Source: Natrinema sp. HArc-T2 (GTDB lineage: Archaea; Halobacteriota; Halobacteria; Halobacteriales; Natrialbaceae). Taken from it: a stretch of DNA of 64,000 nucleotides. A model generated the notes under the pieces. That model was not told where the DNA came from. It made no database searches and saw nothing but the letters and a program-made list of their open reading frames with translations. Shown piece by piece: positions 8,874 to 17,298 of this stretch. A program made the position numbers and the translations under genes. Every line of letters starts with the position of its first letter. Positions within the stretch are counted from its first letter, which is position 1. The stretch is from assembly GCF_041821085.1 (NCBI RefSeq), contig NZ_JBGUAZ010000003.1, positions 186,001 to 250,000 of the forward strand, read 5' to 3'.

Positions 8874-9545
8874 ATGGCCAGACAATCGTATCAGGACAAA
8901 CTCACGGAACTCCGTGAGGACGTCCTCTACATGAGCGAAGTCGTCATGGAACGGCTTCGCATGGGACTTGACGCCTTGGAACAGAAAGACGAGGACCTCG
9001 CCCGCGAAGTGATCGAAGGCGACGGCGAGATCAACCGGATGTATCTCGATCTCGAGCAGGACTGTATCGACCTGCTCGCGCTCCAACAGCCGGTGGCGAG
9101 CGATCTGCGCTTTATCGCCGCCTCGTTCAAGATCATCACCGACTTAGAACGGATCGGCGATCTCGCGACCAACCTCGGCGAGTACACGCTCGACGCCGAG
9201 CGCGATCTGTTCCCCGACGTCGACGTCCAGGAGATGGGCGAACTGACCCTCGATATGCTCGAAGACGCGATGGTCGCCTACGACGACGAGGATACCGAGG
9301 CCTGTCGGGAACTGGCGGGCCGCGACGACGAACTCGACCACTTCGCCGAACGGGCCAGCGAGATCGTCGTCCGCGACCTCATCGAGCGCGAACTCGAGTC
9401 ACCCGGCGAGGTCGAACAGCTGCTCCAGGACGTGTCGCGGCTCCTGTTGACGATTCGGGACCTCGAGCGCGTTGGCGACCACACGGTTAATATCGCCGCA
9501 CGCACGCTGTACATGGTCGAAAACGACGACGATCTTATCTACTGA
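8874..9545 (+). CDS. phoU: Phosphate uptake regulator PhoU (second copy)
   Basis: PhoU-family regulator of phosphate uptake, 223 residues with two PhoU domains. The metal-binding type motifs are TDLERIGDLATNLG in the N-terminal half and RDLERVGDHTVNIAARTLY in the C-terminal half. It resembles the PhoU at 1350-2072 throughout, but unlike that gene it is not fused to an operon: a frameshifted gene and about 140 bp separate it from pstB, and it has its own promoter. The start at 8874 (MARQSYQDKL) aligns with the other PhoU ([10 protein letters not shown]) and leaves the upstream extension without family sequence. Confidence 0.94.
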   Translation: MARQSYQDKLTELREDVLYMSEVVMERLRMGLDALEQKDEDLAREVIEGDGEINRMYLDLEQDCIDLLALQQPVASDLRFIAASFKIITDLERIGDLATNLGEYTLDAERDLFPDVDVQEMGELTLDMLEDAMVAYDDEDTEACRELAGRDDELDHFAERASEIVVRDLIERELESPGEVEQLLQDVSRLLLTIRDLERVGDHTVNIAARTLYMVENDDDLIY

Positions 9546-9662
9546 GGGCGTCGGATAAAACGGGTCACACACCGATCGCACGCGAAACGCGATCGGGTGT
9601 TCACGGACTGTCGTTCGACAGTCTACTGATTGGTCTCGATCGCAAAACGGGTGCCGGTGCAA

Positions 9663-10235
9663 CTAGCTGCTTTCGTTGTCGGTTTCGTTGCCAGTCTCGT
9701 TGCCAGTTTCGTTCCCGGTTTCGTTGCCAGTTTCGTTCCCACCACCATCGCCGCCACCGCCGCCACCGCCGACTTGCAGATCGCCGATCATCGTCGTCGG
9801 ATGGATCCGACAGATGTACGTAACCATATCGCTGCTGGCAGTGAACTCGAGCCACTGGTCTTGGGGTTCGGTGACGACCTCCGTCGCGAGATCGTCGACA
9901 ACCTCGTCGCTTTCATTACGGAGTTCGATATTGTGCCGGGCGCCGTCACCGGTCGTCCAGCCGATCTCGTACGTTTCTCCTTCTTCGAGGACCAGCGTCG
10001 GGTTCACCTCGCCCTCGATCGCCGAGGGTGCGAGCCCTTCCCAGCCGGACGTCTGCCCGTCGAACTCGATCTGCGTGCCGGGATCGATCTCGATGCCACC
10101 ACCGCCACCGCCGTTTCCGTTCCCGTTCCCGTTTCCGTTGCCACCACCACAGCCTGCGACAACTGCCGTCGACGCGGCAACGCCTGTCAACTGAAGCATT
10201 CGTCGTCGGGATAACCGATCGTCTCGTGCCATCAC
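9663..10235 (-). CDS. Halocyanin-like cupredoxin lipoprotein with glycosylation-sequon tail
   Basis: This is a predicted surface-anchored type I copper protein, probably an electron carrier. The N-terminus has a twin-arginine signal (SRRRMLQL) and lipobox Cys29 (VVAGC), then a Gly/Asn linker. The cupredoxin domain spans about residues 48-156, with ligands His101 (ARHNIEL), Cys142, His145 and Met149 (YICRIHPTTM). The C-terminus is a Gly-rich linker followed by five NET repeats and one NES, each an N-glycosylation sequon. It is about 190 residues, near halocyanin size. The partner oxidase or donor is unknown. GTG/ATG choice at the start is between 10235 and 10232. Confidence 0.85.
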   Translation of the reverse strand: MMARDDRLSRRRMLQLTGVAASTAVVAGCGGGNGNGNGNGNGGGGGGIEIDPGTQIEFDGQTSGWEGLAPSAIEGEVNPTLVLEEGETYEIGWTTGDGARHNIELRNESDEVVDDLATEVVTEPQDQWLEFTASSDMVTYICRIHPTTMIGDLQVGGGGGGGDGGGNETGNETGNETGNETGNETDNESS

Positions 10236-10357
10236 GCTGACTTTGTGCCCAACCGGAATAGTCGAATACCCGTCTCCTGCGTGGGAGTCAAGTGCGGACT
10301 GGCACAGGACAGTGACGACTCCGTTTTCCGATCCGAAAGTGTCTGAACCGCTTTACG

Positions 10358-10771
10358 TCACCGCGTCGGTCGCTGGCTGACACGTCGCTCCGGAACACAG
10401 GTCAACAACTGTGCCGTGTCGACGATGTTTCGCGTTTCGAGCAACAGTTCTGCCGCCTCGCGGATCGTGAACTCGGCCTCGAGCGCGACGCCGTGACAGC
10501 GCGTGTAACACTCGAGCCAGCAATTCATCGCGGTCTCGAGGGCGGCAAATTCGGCGTCCGAGAACGGAACGAGTCGCCCGCCGGTCCGGGCCTCGACGTA
10601 GAGCCAGATGGCCTGCCCTGCACCCGTCCGGAGGTAGTCGACGGCGTCGGGACTCGTCGGGGCGTCCGGAATCGGATCGCCGTCCGATCCCGTCTCGACG
10701 CCGTCGAACGCTGCCCGCTCGCGTTCGGCACGGCGTGCAAGCGCGGCGATACGGGGCCCGTACCGACTCAT
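10358..10771 (-). CDS. Uncharacterised protein downstream of ETF-quinone oxidoreductase
   Basis: I do not recognise this 137-residue protein. It begins at ATG 10771 (MSRYGPRIAALARRAERERAAF), one base after the fixCX stop, so it is the last gene of the etf operon. It is predicted soluble and helical, with two cysteines in a CWLECYTRC cluster near residue 88 and one further Cys near the C-terminus, which is rare in haloarchaeal cytoplasmic proteins. Position suggests a role with the ETF electron-transfer chain, but nothing in the sequence states one. An in-frame upstream extension into fixCX is rejected because it overlaps the ferredoxin domain codons. Confidence 0.75.
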   Translation of the reverse strand: MSRYGPRIAALARRAERERAAFDGVETGSDGDPIPDAPTSPDAVDYLRTGAGQAIWLYVEARTGGRLVPFSDAEFAALETAMNCWLECYTRCHGVALEAEFTIREAAELLLETRNIVDTAQLLTCVPERRVSQRPTR

Positions 10772-10772
10772 C

Positions 10773-12455
10773 TTATCCCTCGCGGAACTCGACGCCCTTG
10801 CCGCCGCGTGGGTGTTCCCACGCCGTGTCGGCGACGATCGCACAGGTTCCACACTCGACACAGGGCTGTGTGTCGAGACTGACCAGTGTCTCGGCGGTGC
10901 CGTTTGTCTTGACCGTCTCCGACCGGTAACAGCCGCCGCCGAAGTCCTCGGCGCTGACCGGGCAGGCAGTGACGGCTGCGCCGCTTGCCTCGGCGGACTC
11001 GTCGAGCAGTTCGATGTGCGGATTGCCCACGTCGGTATCGTAGGTTAACTCGCCGATGCGCTCCTCGAGGGTCGGCGGCTCGACCTCACTGTCCCAGTAG
11101 ATCGTCTTGCCGTGTTCCTCGGCAATCAGCGTCGGCAGAGAGACGTAGCCGGTCTTCGTGTCGGGCAACATCGAGACCAAAAACGGCGAGTTGTACGCCC
11201 GCTCGAGCAGGCGGTCGGCGATCGGATTCCCGACCGCGAGCGAGCCGATCGGCGAGTCAAGCACTCGCTCGACCGCGTTCGTCACGGCGTCGCGTTCGCT
11301 GACGGTTTGACTGAGCTCGTACCGCCGAGGCCGAAGCTTGTCCATCGTTCCGGAGTCCTCGAGCAGCTTCGTGTAGCGCCGACCAGCGGCTTCCGGATCG
11401 CGGTTGCCGCGGGTGATGGCGAAGGCGTCGGCCGCGAGCGCGCCCGCGGTGACAGCGTGGTTCATCCCCTTGATGATCGGCCCCTGGGCCTGCATCTGGC
11501 CGGCGGCGTCGCCGACGAGGACGAGTCGGTCGCGGTAGGGCTCTCTGTGGGCGACTTTTTTCGAGTCGGGAACGAGTTTCGCCGCGTACTCGCGCTCGTG
11601 GTACTCGTTTTGGAACCAGCCCGCCAGTATCGGGTGGGTCAGCAGCGCGTCGAGCAGTTCGTGGGGTTCGGCCTCCTGCTCGACGAGGCTATCGAGGTGG
11701 AAGACGGTCCCGATCGACAGCGAGTCCTCGTTCGTATAGAGGAAGCCACCGCCACGGACGTCGCTGAAGAGATCACCCGAGAATAGGTGGGCGGCACCCT
11801 CGTCGGGCCCTATGTCGAACCGGTCGTCGATCGCGTCGGGGTCCATGTCGACGACGGCCTTGACGCCCTGGTACCACTCGTCGGGTTCCTCCCAGTCCAT
11901 CAATCCCGCCTCGCGGGCGAGTTCGGAGTTGACGCCGTCAGCCGCGACGATCAGGTCCGCCTTGATCGGATCGAGTTCGTCGCAGGTGACGCCGACGATC
12001 TCCCCGTCTTCACGCAGGAGGCCGTCGACTCGGACGTTCGTCAGGACGCCGCCGCCGGTCTGGCTGGTCTTCTCGTGGACCCGTTGCTCGAGCCAGGAGT
12101 CCATCTCCCGACGCAACACGGCATCACACCAGTCGGTGTCGTGCTCGTGGAGATCGGTTAGGTCGTAGGTCTTGACCGCGTTGCCGGCGATGTTGTGGAT
12201 GTAGTAGTCGGTGACCGGTCGCTCGGACGCGCGCTCGCGGAAGCCGTCGAAGAGGTCGTCGATCGTGTAGGGAGCCGAGTCCTCGGCGTAGATCAGCCCG
12301 CCGGAGACGTTCTTCGCGCCCGCTTCCGTGCCGCGCTCTAAGACGAGCGTCTCGACGCCGTGATCTGCCAGCCGCGCAGCCGCCGCGGCTCCGCCGGGCC
12401 CACAGCCCACGACGACGGCCTCGTAGTGCTCGTAGACGTCCGTTTTAGCCGCCAT
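10773..12455 (-). CDS. fixC: ETF-quinone oxidoreductase, FixC-FixX fusion
   Basis: This flavoprotein takes electrons from reduced electron-transfer flavoprotein and passes them to membrane quinone. The N-terminal FAD-binding motif (VVVGCGPGGAAAAARL) lies at about residues 14-29. The middle matches FixC/geranylgeranyl reductase-like enzymes (LVLVGDAAGQMQAQGP). The last 70 residues are a FixX-type ferredoxin: a lone Cys in TACPVS, another in GGGCYR, then C-x2-C-x2-C in PCVECGTC. In many bacteria fixC and fixX are separate genes; here they are one 560-residue chain, as in mitochondrial ETF-QO. The start is ATG 12455, which overlaps the etfA stop (TGATG). Confidence 0.92.
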   Translation of the reverse strand: MAAKTDVYEHYEAVVVGCGPGGAAAAARLADHGVETLVLERGTEAGAKNVSGGLIYAEDSAPYTIDDLFDGFRERASERPVTDYYIHNIAGNAVKTYDLTDLHEHDTDWCDAVLRREMDSWLEQRVHEKTSQTGGGVLTNVRVDGLLREDGEIVGVTCDELDPIKADLIVAADGVNSELAREAGLMDWEEPDEWYQGVKAVVDMDPDAIDDRFDIGPDEGAAHLFSGDLFSDVRGGGFLYTNEDSLSIGTVFHLDSLVEQEAEPHELLDALLTHPILAGWFQNEYHEREYAAKLVPDSKKVAHREPYRDRLVLVGDAAGQMQAQGPIIKGMNHAVTAGALAADAFAITRGNRDPEAAGRRYTKLLEDSGTMDKLRPRRYELSQTVSERDAVTNAVERVLDSPIGSLAVGNPIADRLLERAYNSPFLVSMLPDTKTGYVSLPTLIAEEHGKTIYWDSEVEPPTLEERIGELTYDTDVGNPHIELLDESAEASGAAVTACPVSAEDFGGGCYRSETVKTNGTAETLVSLDTQPCVECGTCAIVADTAWEHPRGGKGVEFREG

Positions 12456-13936
12456 CACTCGTCACCTCCGTCGGCGACGGCCTCGGGCTCGAGCCCCGGC
12501 TCACCCGATTCGACGGTCGCGGTGAGTCGCGGCAGGACCTCGAAGAGGTCGGCCTCGATGAAGTAGTCGCTGAAGTCCCGAATCCGGGCGTCGGGGTCGG
12601 TGTTGATCGCGACGATCGTGTCGGATTCGTCCATACCGACTTTGTGCTGGACCGCTCCGGAGACGCCCGCCGCGATGTAGACATCGGGCGCGACGACCTG
12701 GCCGGTCTCGCCGATCTGGCGTTCCTCGTTCGAGTACGCCTCGACGTGACCCTCGAACTGATAGGAGGACGTGACGATCCCCCGCGTGATGCCGAGTTCA
12801 GCGTTCTCGAAGGCGTCGACCAGCTCGAGGCCGAGTTCCATCCCTTCGGTGGGATCGTCGGCGATCCCGCGCCCGAGACAGACGATCACGTCGTGGCCGG
12901 TGAGATCGATCCCGGCCTCGAGACGGTCGTGGTCGGTGATCTCGACGCGGAACCAGTCATCCTCGAGGTCCATGTCGTGTTCGACGACCAGTCCCTCGCG
13001 GTCGGGGTCGCGCTCGATGGGCTCGAAACTCCCCGGAATGACTGAACAGCCCTGCGGGTGGAACTCCCGGCCCGGATTGTCGAGACAGAGGATCGTCGAG
13101 TACTCGAAGCCCGAGAAGTCCGGACGTTTCATGTGCAAGACCTTCTCGAAGGTCTTCTTGACGCCGGGTTCGCCAGTCTTGACCGGATTCGATACCTCCT
13201 CTTCTTCGATAAAGAGGTCCGAACAGTCCGAGGCCAGCCCGGAATCGAGTTCGGCCTGGACCTTCGCCGAGAGGTCCCGCCCGTTGTTCGTCGCCGGGAA
13301 CAGGATATATCGCGGCTCGTCGTAGTCGCGCCAGTCGGTGCTCTCGACGGTTCCCTTCCCGCGTGCCATGTGGGCCGCGATCTCGGTGTAGGGTTTGTGC
13401 AGGAACCGCTCGAGGCGGTCGTCGTCGTGGTAGACCGCGACATCTGCCCCGTAGGCGATACACTCCTCGGCCAGCCCCTCACAGTCGTCGCCCATCAGGA
13501 AGGCAACGACGGCTTCGTCGTCCCCGTAGTCCTCCTCGAAGCCGTCCATGAGTTCGCGAGCCTTGCCGAGCATCTCCTTCGAGACGTCGAGCAACTCGCC
13601 ACCCTGGATCTCACAGAAGACCCACATGTCCGCGTATGCGCCGTCCTCGAGCGCCCGGACGTGTTTCTTGTCGCGGGTTGGATGTGAGAGGTCGTCGTCC
13701 CCTTCCTGGTCGGCGTCTTCCGCGTCCGACTCGTCGTGTTCCTCGTCGCTGTCGTCGCCCTCGTGATCGACGCCGAGTTCCGCGAGCCGGTCTTGGATCG
13801 CCTCGCGAGCCGTCGTCCGATCCTCCCCGGCCTGCTCGGCCTCGAGAATCGCCTGGAGGTCGTCTGCGTCGTCGATCGTCTCGAGTTCGTCGGTCAGTTC
13901 GTCGACGGTGTAGTCGTCCGGATCAATTACAGTCAT
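12455..13936 (-). CDS. etfA: Electron transfer flavoprotein alpha subunit with acidic N-terminal extension
   Basis: EtfA binds FAD and, with EtfB, accepts electrons from acyl-CoA and related dehydrogenases. The C-terminal FAD domain is clear: IGETGQVVAPDVYIAAGVSG, then a QHKVGM segment and VAINTDPDARI. The start is ATG 13936, placed five bases after a near-perfect ribosome-binding site (AGGTGAT); the upstream GTG at 13945 is less likely. The first 90 residues are not part of the usual ETF fold: a helical segment rich in Asp/Glu and a stretch of nearly pure acid (DDSDEEHDESDAEDADQE). The tail also ends in an acidic extension. One base separates it from etfB. Confidence 0.93.
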   Translation of the reverse strand: MTVIDPDDYTVDELTDELETIDDADDLQAILEAEQAGEDRTTAREAIQDRLAELGVDHEGDDSDEEHDESDAEDADQEGDDDLSHPTRDKKHVRALEDGAYADMWVFCEIQGGELLDVSKEMLGKARELMDGFEEDYGDDEAVVAFLMGDDCEGLAEECIAYGADVAVYHDDDRLERFLHKPYTEIAAHMARGKGTVESTDWRDYDEPRYILFPATNNGRDLSAKVQAELDSGLASDCSDLFIEEEEVSNPVKTGEPGVKKTFEKVLHMKRPDFSGFEYSTILCLDNPGREFHPQGCSVIPGSFEPIERDPDREGLVVEHDMDLEDDWFRVEITDHDRLEAGIDLTGHDVIVCLGRGIADDPTEGMELGLELVDAFENAELGITRGIVTSSYQFEGHVEAYSNEERQIGETGQVVAPDVYIAAGVSGAVQHKVGMDESDTIVAINTDPDARIRDFSDYFIEADLFEVLPRLTATVESGEPGLEPEAVADGGDE

Positions 13937-13937
13937 T

Positions 13938-14804
13938 TCAATCACCTGCCTCCGCAGCGTGGGGCTGCAGTTCCTCGAGAACCGGTTCCATCTCGTCTTC
14001 GGCGGGGTCGATCATCGTGGCCTCCCGCTCGGAGGGCGCTTTGGGGATCGGATCGACCGACGAGACGATCGTCGGCGAGCCGTCGAGCCCGATGTAGTCG
14101 GGATCCAGATTGAGGTCGGTGTGATCCCACGTCGTCAGATAGTCGTCGTGGTTCGTGGCTCGCCGTTCGGTCTCGGCTCGCAACTCCTTGTGTGTCAGTC
14201 GATGTGAGGCTTTCCGGTAGGTCGGCTCGAACTCGGGGTCGGTGACGACGAAACAGGGTAGGGGTGCTTCCACGGTTTCGACCTCGTCGATATCGCCCTC
14301 GACCAGCCGTTTCGCACGCAGCGTCCGCTCGTCGGGGTCGATATCGAGTGCGATGACGTGGGTGACGATCGGCCAGTCCATTGCCCAGCAGGTCTGCGGG
14401 CCGGTCTGGCCGGTCTCCCCGTCCGCCGTCTTGAACCCGGCAAAGACCAGATCGATATCCGCGATTTCGTCCTGGTATTTCTCGAGGCCAGCGCTCAACG
14501 TGATCGCCGTTGCCCACGTGTCGGAGGCGGCCAGCTCCCGGTCGGAAAGCAAGTAGCTATCGTCAGTGTAGACCGTCTCCATCGCCCCCTGCAAGACCTC
14601 GGCGTATCCCGGCGGCCCCATGCTCATTCCAGTGACGTGGCCGCCGTGGCGGACTTTCGTCTGCAATGCGGCCTGCAGCGCGAACTCGTCGTTGGGATTC
14701 ATCACGGTCGGCGTCTTCCCCCGCTCTAAGTGACCGTCCTCGTCGAACGAGACGGCACCCTCCGAGAAGTCCGGGACGCCTTTCGTGAGTACGATCGATC
14801 TCAT
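13938..14804 (-). CDS. etfB: Electron transfer flavoprotein beta subunit
   Basis: EtfB pairs with EtfA to form the ETF heterodimer that shuttles electrons to FixCX at the membrane. It starts at ATG 14804 (MRSIVLTKGVPD), preceded by GGAGG, and the family signature VMNPNDEFALQAAL follows at about residue 35. The AMP-binding type region (ADGETGQTGPQ) is present. The 288 residues include a longer C-terminal tail than the usual 250-260 residues. It is first in the operon etfB-etfA-fixCX. The neighbourhood implies use in fatty-acid or amino-acid oxidation rather than nitrogen fixation. Confidence 0.92.
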   Translation of the reverse strand: MRSIVLTKGVPDFSEGAVSFDEDGHLERGKTPTVMNPNDEFALQAALQTKVRHGGHVTGMSMGPPGYAEVLQGAMETVYTDDSYLLSDRELAASDTWATAITLSAGLEKYQDEIADIDLVFAGFKTADGETGQTGPQTCWAMDWPIVTHVIALDIDPDERTLRAKRLVEGDIDEVETVEAPLPCFVVTDPEFEPTYRKASHRLTHKELRAETERRATNHDDYLTTWDHTDLNLDPDYIGLDGSPTIVSSVDPIPKAPSEREATMIDPAEDEMEPVLEELQPHAAEAGD

Positions 14805-14995
14805 CGATCCCTCCGCGACTGTGTGGTTACTGTTCGCATGTCTGTGGCCCCCTATCATAGTATCAGTATTAAGAATAGGGGAGGAAATCGCTGATAGGAA
14901 ATGGTCACGGAGCGGGCTGTTCTCGAGGGATAGTAGGAAAATCGCGGCGACAGGGGCCGACGTGACCCGCGTGCGATCGGGACGACGAACCAGTC

Positions 14996-15859
14996 TTACT
15001 CTTGCTCGCGTTCGGTCGTCCCCATCGTGATCTCGCCGTTGGCCCGGATCGTGCCGTCGACTTCGGCGTCGGGACCGAGCTTGAGGTCGCCACAGGAGAC
15101 ATCTCCGAGGACACGCGTCCCAGCGCCGAGTTCGACGTCGCCGTTGCGGGTGGTGACGTCGCCGTGAATGCGCGTGCCGTCGCCGACGGTGATATCGCCG
15201 CGTGCCCGGAGGCTTCCGAAGATATTGCAGGTCGTTCCGACATCGATTGTCTCCGCGCGGACGTTCCCGTGAAGGCGGCAGTCGTCGCCGATCGTCGCGG
15301 GCGTCGAGACGCGCCAGGCGTCGTCACCGACGGTCGCGTTCTGTGGGATCACCAGCGGGTCGGCGTCGGACGCGTTCGCATCGTCCTCGAGGAGTTCGGA
15401 GACGAGCTGCTGGGCCGTGTCGTCCTCGCCGATCAACAGGAGGTGTTTGAGGTAGACGAACAGGAAGACGATCGTCGGCATCGGATTACGGATGACGATC
15501 CAGCCGTTCGCTTCGAATCCCTCCTCGATCTCGACGTCATCACCGATGTCGAGATCGCCCGCGACTTTCAGCCTGCCACCGACGTGGACGCGTTCGCCGA
15601 TGTAGGCGTCCTGGCCGACCAGGACGTTGTCGGCGACGTCACACCACATGTCGAGTCGGCAGTCGCCGTCGGCTTCGATCGCACCGCCGAACTCGGCCCC
15701 TTCGCCGGCTAAGACGTTCCGGCCACGGACGCCGAACTCGACGGTCGAGCGCCCGCCGACGAGGACGTTCCCGTCGGTAACGATGTCGCGCTCTTGCGTT
15801 TCCGTTCCGTCCGGAACGACGAGTTCGTCGAGCGGGTCCGTGCTGAAGGCCACATTCAC
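14996..15859 (-). CDS. Bactofilin-like polymer-forming protein
   Basis: This protein is rich in short hexapeptide-like turns (GD-x-V/I repeats) typical of right-handed beta-helix proteins, e.g. NVLVGQDAYIGERVHVGG and GTRIHGDVTTRNGDVELG. Two beta-helical blocks flank a central hydrophobic segment (PTIVFLFVYLKHLLLIG), so it could sit against the membrane. The pattern fits bactofilins or polymer-forming cytoskeletal proteins; an acyltransferase of the left-handed helix type is the alternative. The start is uncertain: GTG codons at 15877, 15859 and 15853 are in frame, and the TATA-like ATTTATTAG at 15886-15878 favours 15859 or 15853 by leaderless spacing. Confidence 0.7.
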   Translation of the reverse strand: MNVAFSTDPLDELVVPDGTETQERDIVTDGNVLVGGRSTVEFGVRGRNVLAGEGAEFGGAIEADGDCRLDMWCDVADNVLVGQDAYIGERVHVGGRLKVAGDLDIGDDVEIEEGFEANGWIVIRNPMPTIVFLFVYLKHLLLIGEDDTAQQLVSELLEDDANASDADPLVIPQNATVGDDAWRVSTPATIGDDCRLHGNVRAETIDVGTTCNIFGSLRARGDITVGDGTRIHGDVTTRNGDVELGAGTRVLGDVSCGDLKLGPDAEVDGTIRANGEITMGTTEREQE

Positions 15860-15998
15860 GTTACAACGACATATCACCTAATAAATGTCGCGCGTCGTCG
15901 GTCGTTCGTCTGACGCGTGTCTGCCGGTTCGGTCGCCAGACGGACGGTCATCGCGGACAGTCGCCCCGTTTTTACACTCCCGCTGCATACGACCAGTC

Positions 15999-16196
15999 AT
16001 GACTACGCTTGCGTTCGACGACGACGGCGTCGACGTCGTCTACGAAGGAACCGAGTTCCGCCTCAAGCGGGACTTAGTCGAGGAAGCCACCGAGAAATCC
16101 TACTACGACGTGACCGACCACGAAGTGTTGAAGATCGTCGCCGAACAGCCGAACCTGCAGGGCGAGCCGCGCCGCATCGGCGATATTTTGGACTGA
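15999..16196 (+). CDS. Small conserved haloarchaeal protein (DUF5800-like)
   Basis: A 65-residue protein starting at ATG 15999 (MTTLAFDDDGVDVVYEG). It contains the conserved stretch VTDHEVLKIVAEQP and ends in RRIGDIL-type sequence. I recall this pattern as the haloarchaeal DUF5800 family, but the assignment is from memory. Function is unknown. The open frame extends upstream to 15885, but that part has no family resemblance and crosses the promoter area of the divergent bactofilin-like gene. It converges with the DUF420 gene 27 bp downstream. Confidence 0.8.
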   Translation: MTTLAFDDDGVDVVYEGTEFRLKRDLVEEATEKSYYDVTDHEVLKIVAEQPNLQGEPRRIGDILD

Positions 16197-16223
16197 GACG
16201 GATTTCGATCCCGTCTCGGGCCG

Positions 16224-16787
16224 CTAGTAGACGACGTGGAGGATCACGAACACCACGATCCCGAGTGCAAACGAAATCAGCCACAGCGTCGCCGCGATCC
16301 GGCCCACGCGGGCGTGGCTCGTCCGAGGAAGTTCCGCGACCGGACGGGAGAACGCGAGCATGAGGACGTAATAGAGCAGCGGAATACAGACGATCGCGAG
16401 CAGGATGTGGATCGCCAGCAGCGGCAGATAGACGAACTGGTAGACTGTCTCAGGGCCGGGAAACGGCTCCGGGCCGCCGGTCACGGTCAATCGGTACAGA
16501 TAGAGGACCAGAAAGCCCACGAACAGGCCAAACGACGCCATCATCGCGACCCGGTGGCGCTCGATCTTGCCGCGTCGGATCGCCCGCCAGCCCACCGTGA
16601 TCGTCCCGATCGCCGCCGCGCTCAACAGCGCGTTGACGAGCGGGATCGTCTCGATGACCCACTCCGGAGCCGCTGGCACGCTCGAGGACGGAATCCGACC
16701 GCCGGCAGCCGCAAAGACGACCGCCAGCGATACCACGCTCAACACGCCGGTGAGAAGCCGCACGCGCTCTCTGGGGACGTATTCCAT
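16224..16787 (-). CDS. DUF420 membrane protein
   Basis: A 187-residue membrane protein with five hydrophobic spans, starting at ATG 16787 (MEYVPRERVRLLTGVLS). Histidines fall at the ends of helices (the Arg-His pair of IERHRVAMMASF, AIHILLAIVCIPLLYY and a His near the C-terminus), and HRVAMM is a signature of the DUF420 family. A bacterial relative (CtaM/YozB) is needed for maturation of heme-copper oxidases. A link to terminal oxidase assembly is therefore plausible, and SCO1 and a cupredoxin are encoded elsewhere in the window. No oxidase subunit lies next to it. Confidence 0.82.
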   Translation of the reverse strand: MEYVPRERVRLLTGVLSVVSLAVVFAAAGGRIPSSSVPAAPEWVIETIPLVNALLSAAAIGTITVGWRAIRRGKIERHRVAMMASFGLFVGFLVLYLYRLTVTGGPEPFPGPETVYQFVYLPLLAIHILLAIVCIPLLYYVLMLAFSRPVAELPRTSHARVGRIAATLWLISFALGIVVFVILHVVY

Positions 16788-16980
16788 GTGTGGGCGTTCG
16801 AGCGCAGCGGGAAAGTGGTTACTCTCTGGGGTGCTGTTGCCACCGCTGCTCGAGTCAGCGCACCATCTTGGAGATGGCCGGCACTCGTCGGAAGTAGTGT
16901 CGGAAAGGATTATGCGTGGGTGATGTCCACGAAGGGAAATCACCTGCATCGATTGTGGTGGATGTTCTCCACCGGTGCGA

Positions 16981-17065
<85 letters not shown>

Positions 17066-17298
17066 TCGCTGTCTTTGTCTGCACTCAATCGTATCCAGTG
17101 TGATTATAAAAGCCCTTTCCTTTGCGTCCGCGACTGCGGTCGAATCACACACGCCTAGTTATACCTGAATGATGAGTTCCGACCGATTTGCGCCGCTGCC
17201 GGTCGATCGCTCCCCTGGGTGTCGCGATACTTGCCGCTATCTTCACTGTGACCGGGAAAGTCACAAAGGTTTCAACGCTCGAGCAAGAGGTTCGAGTG

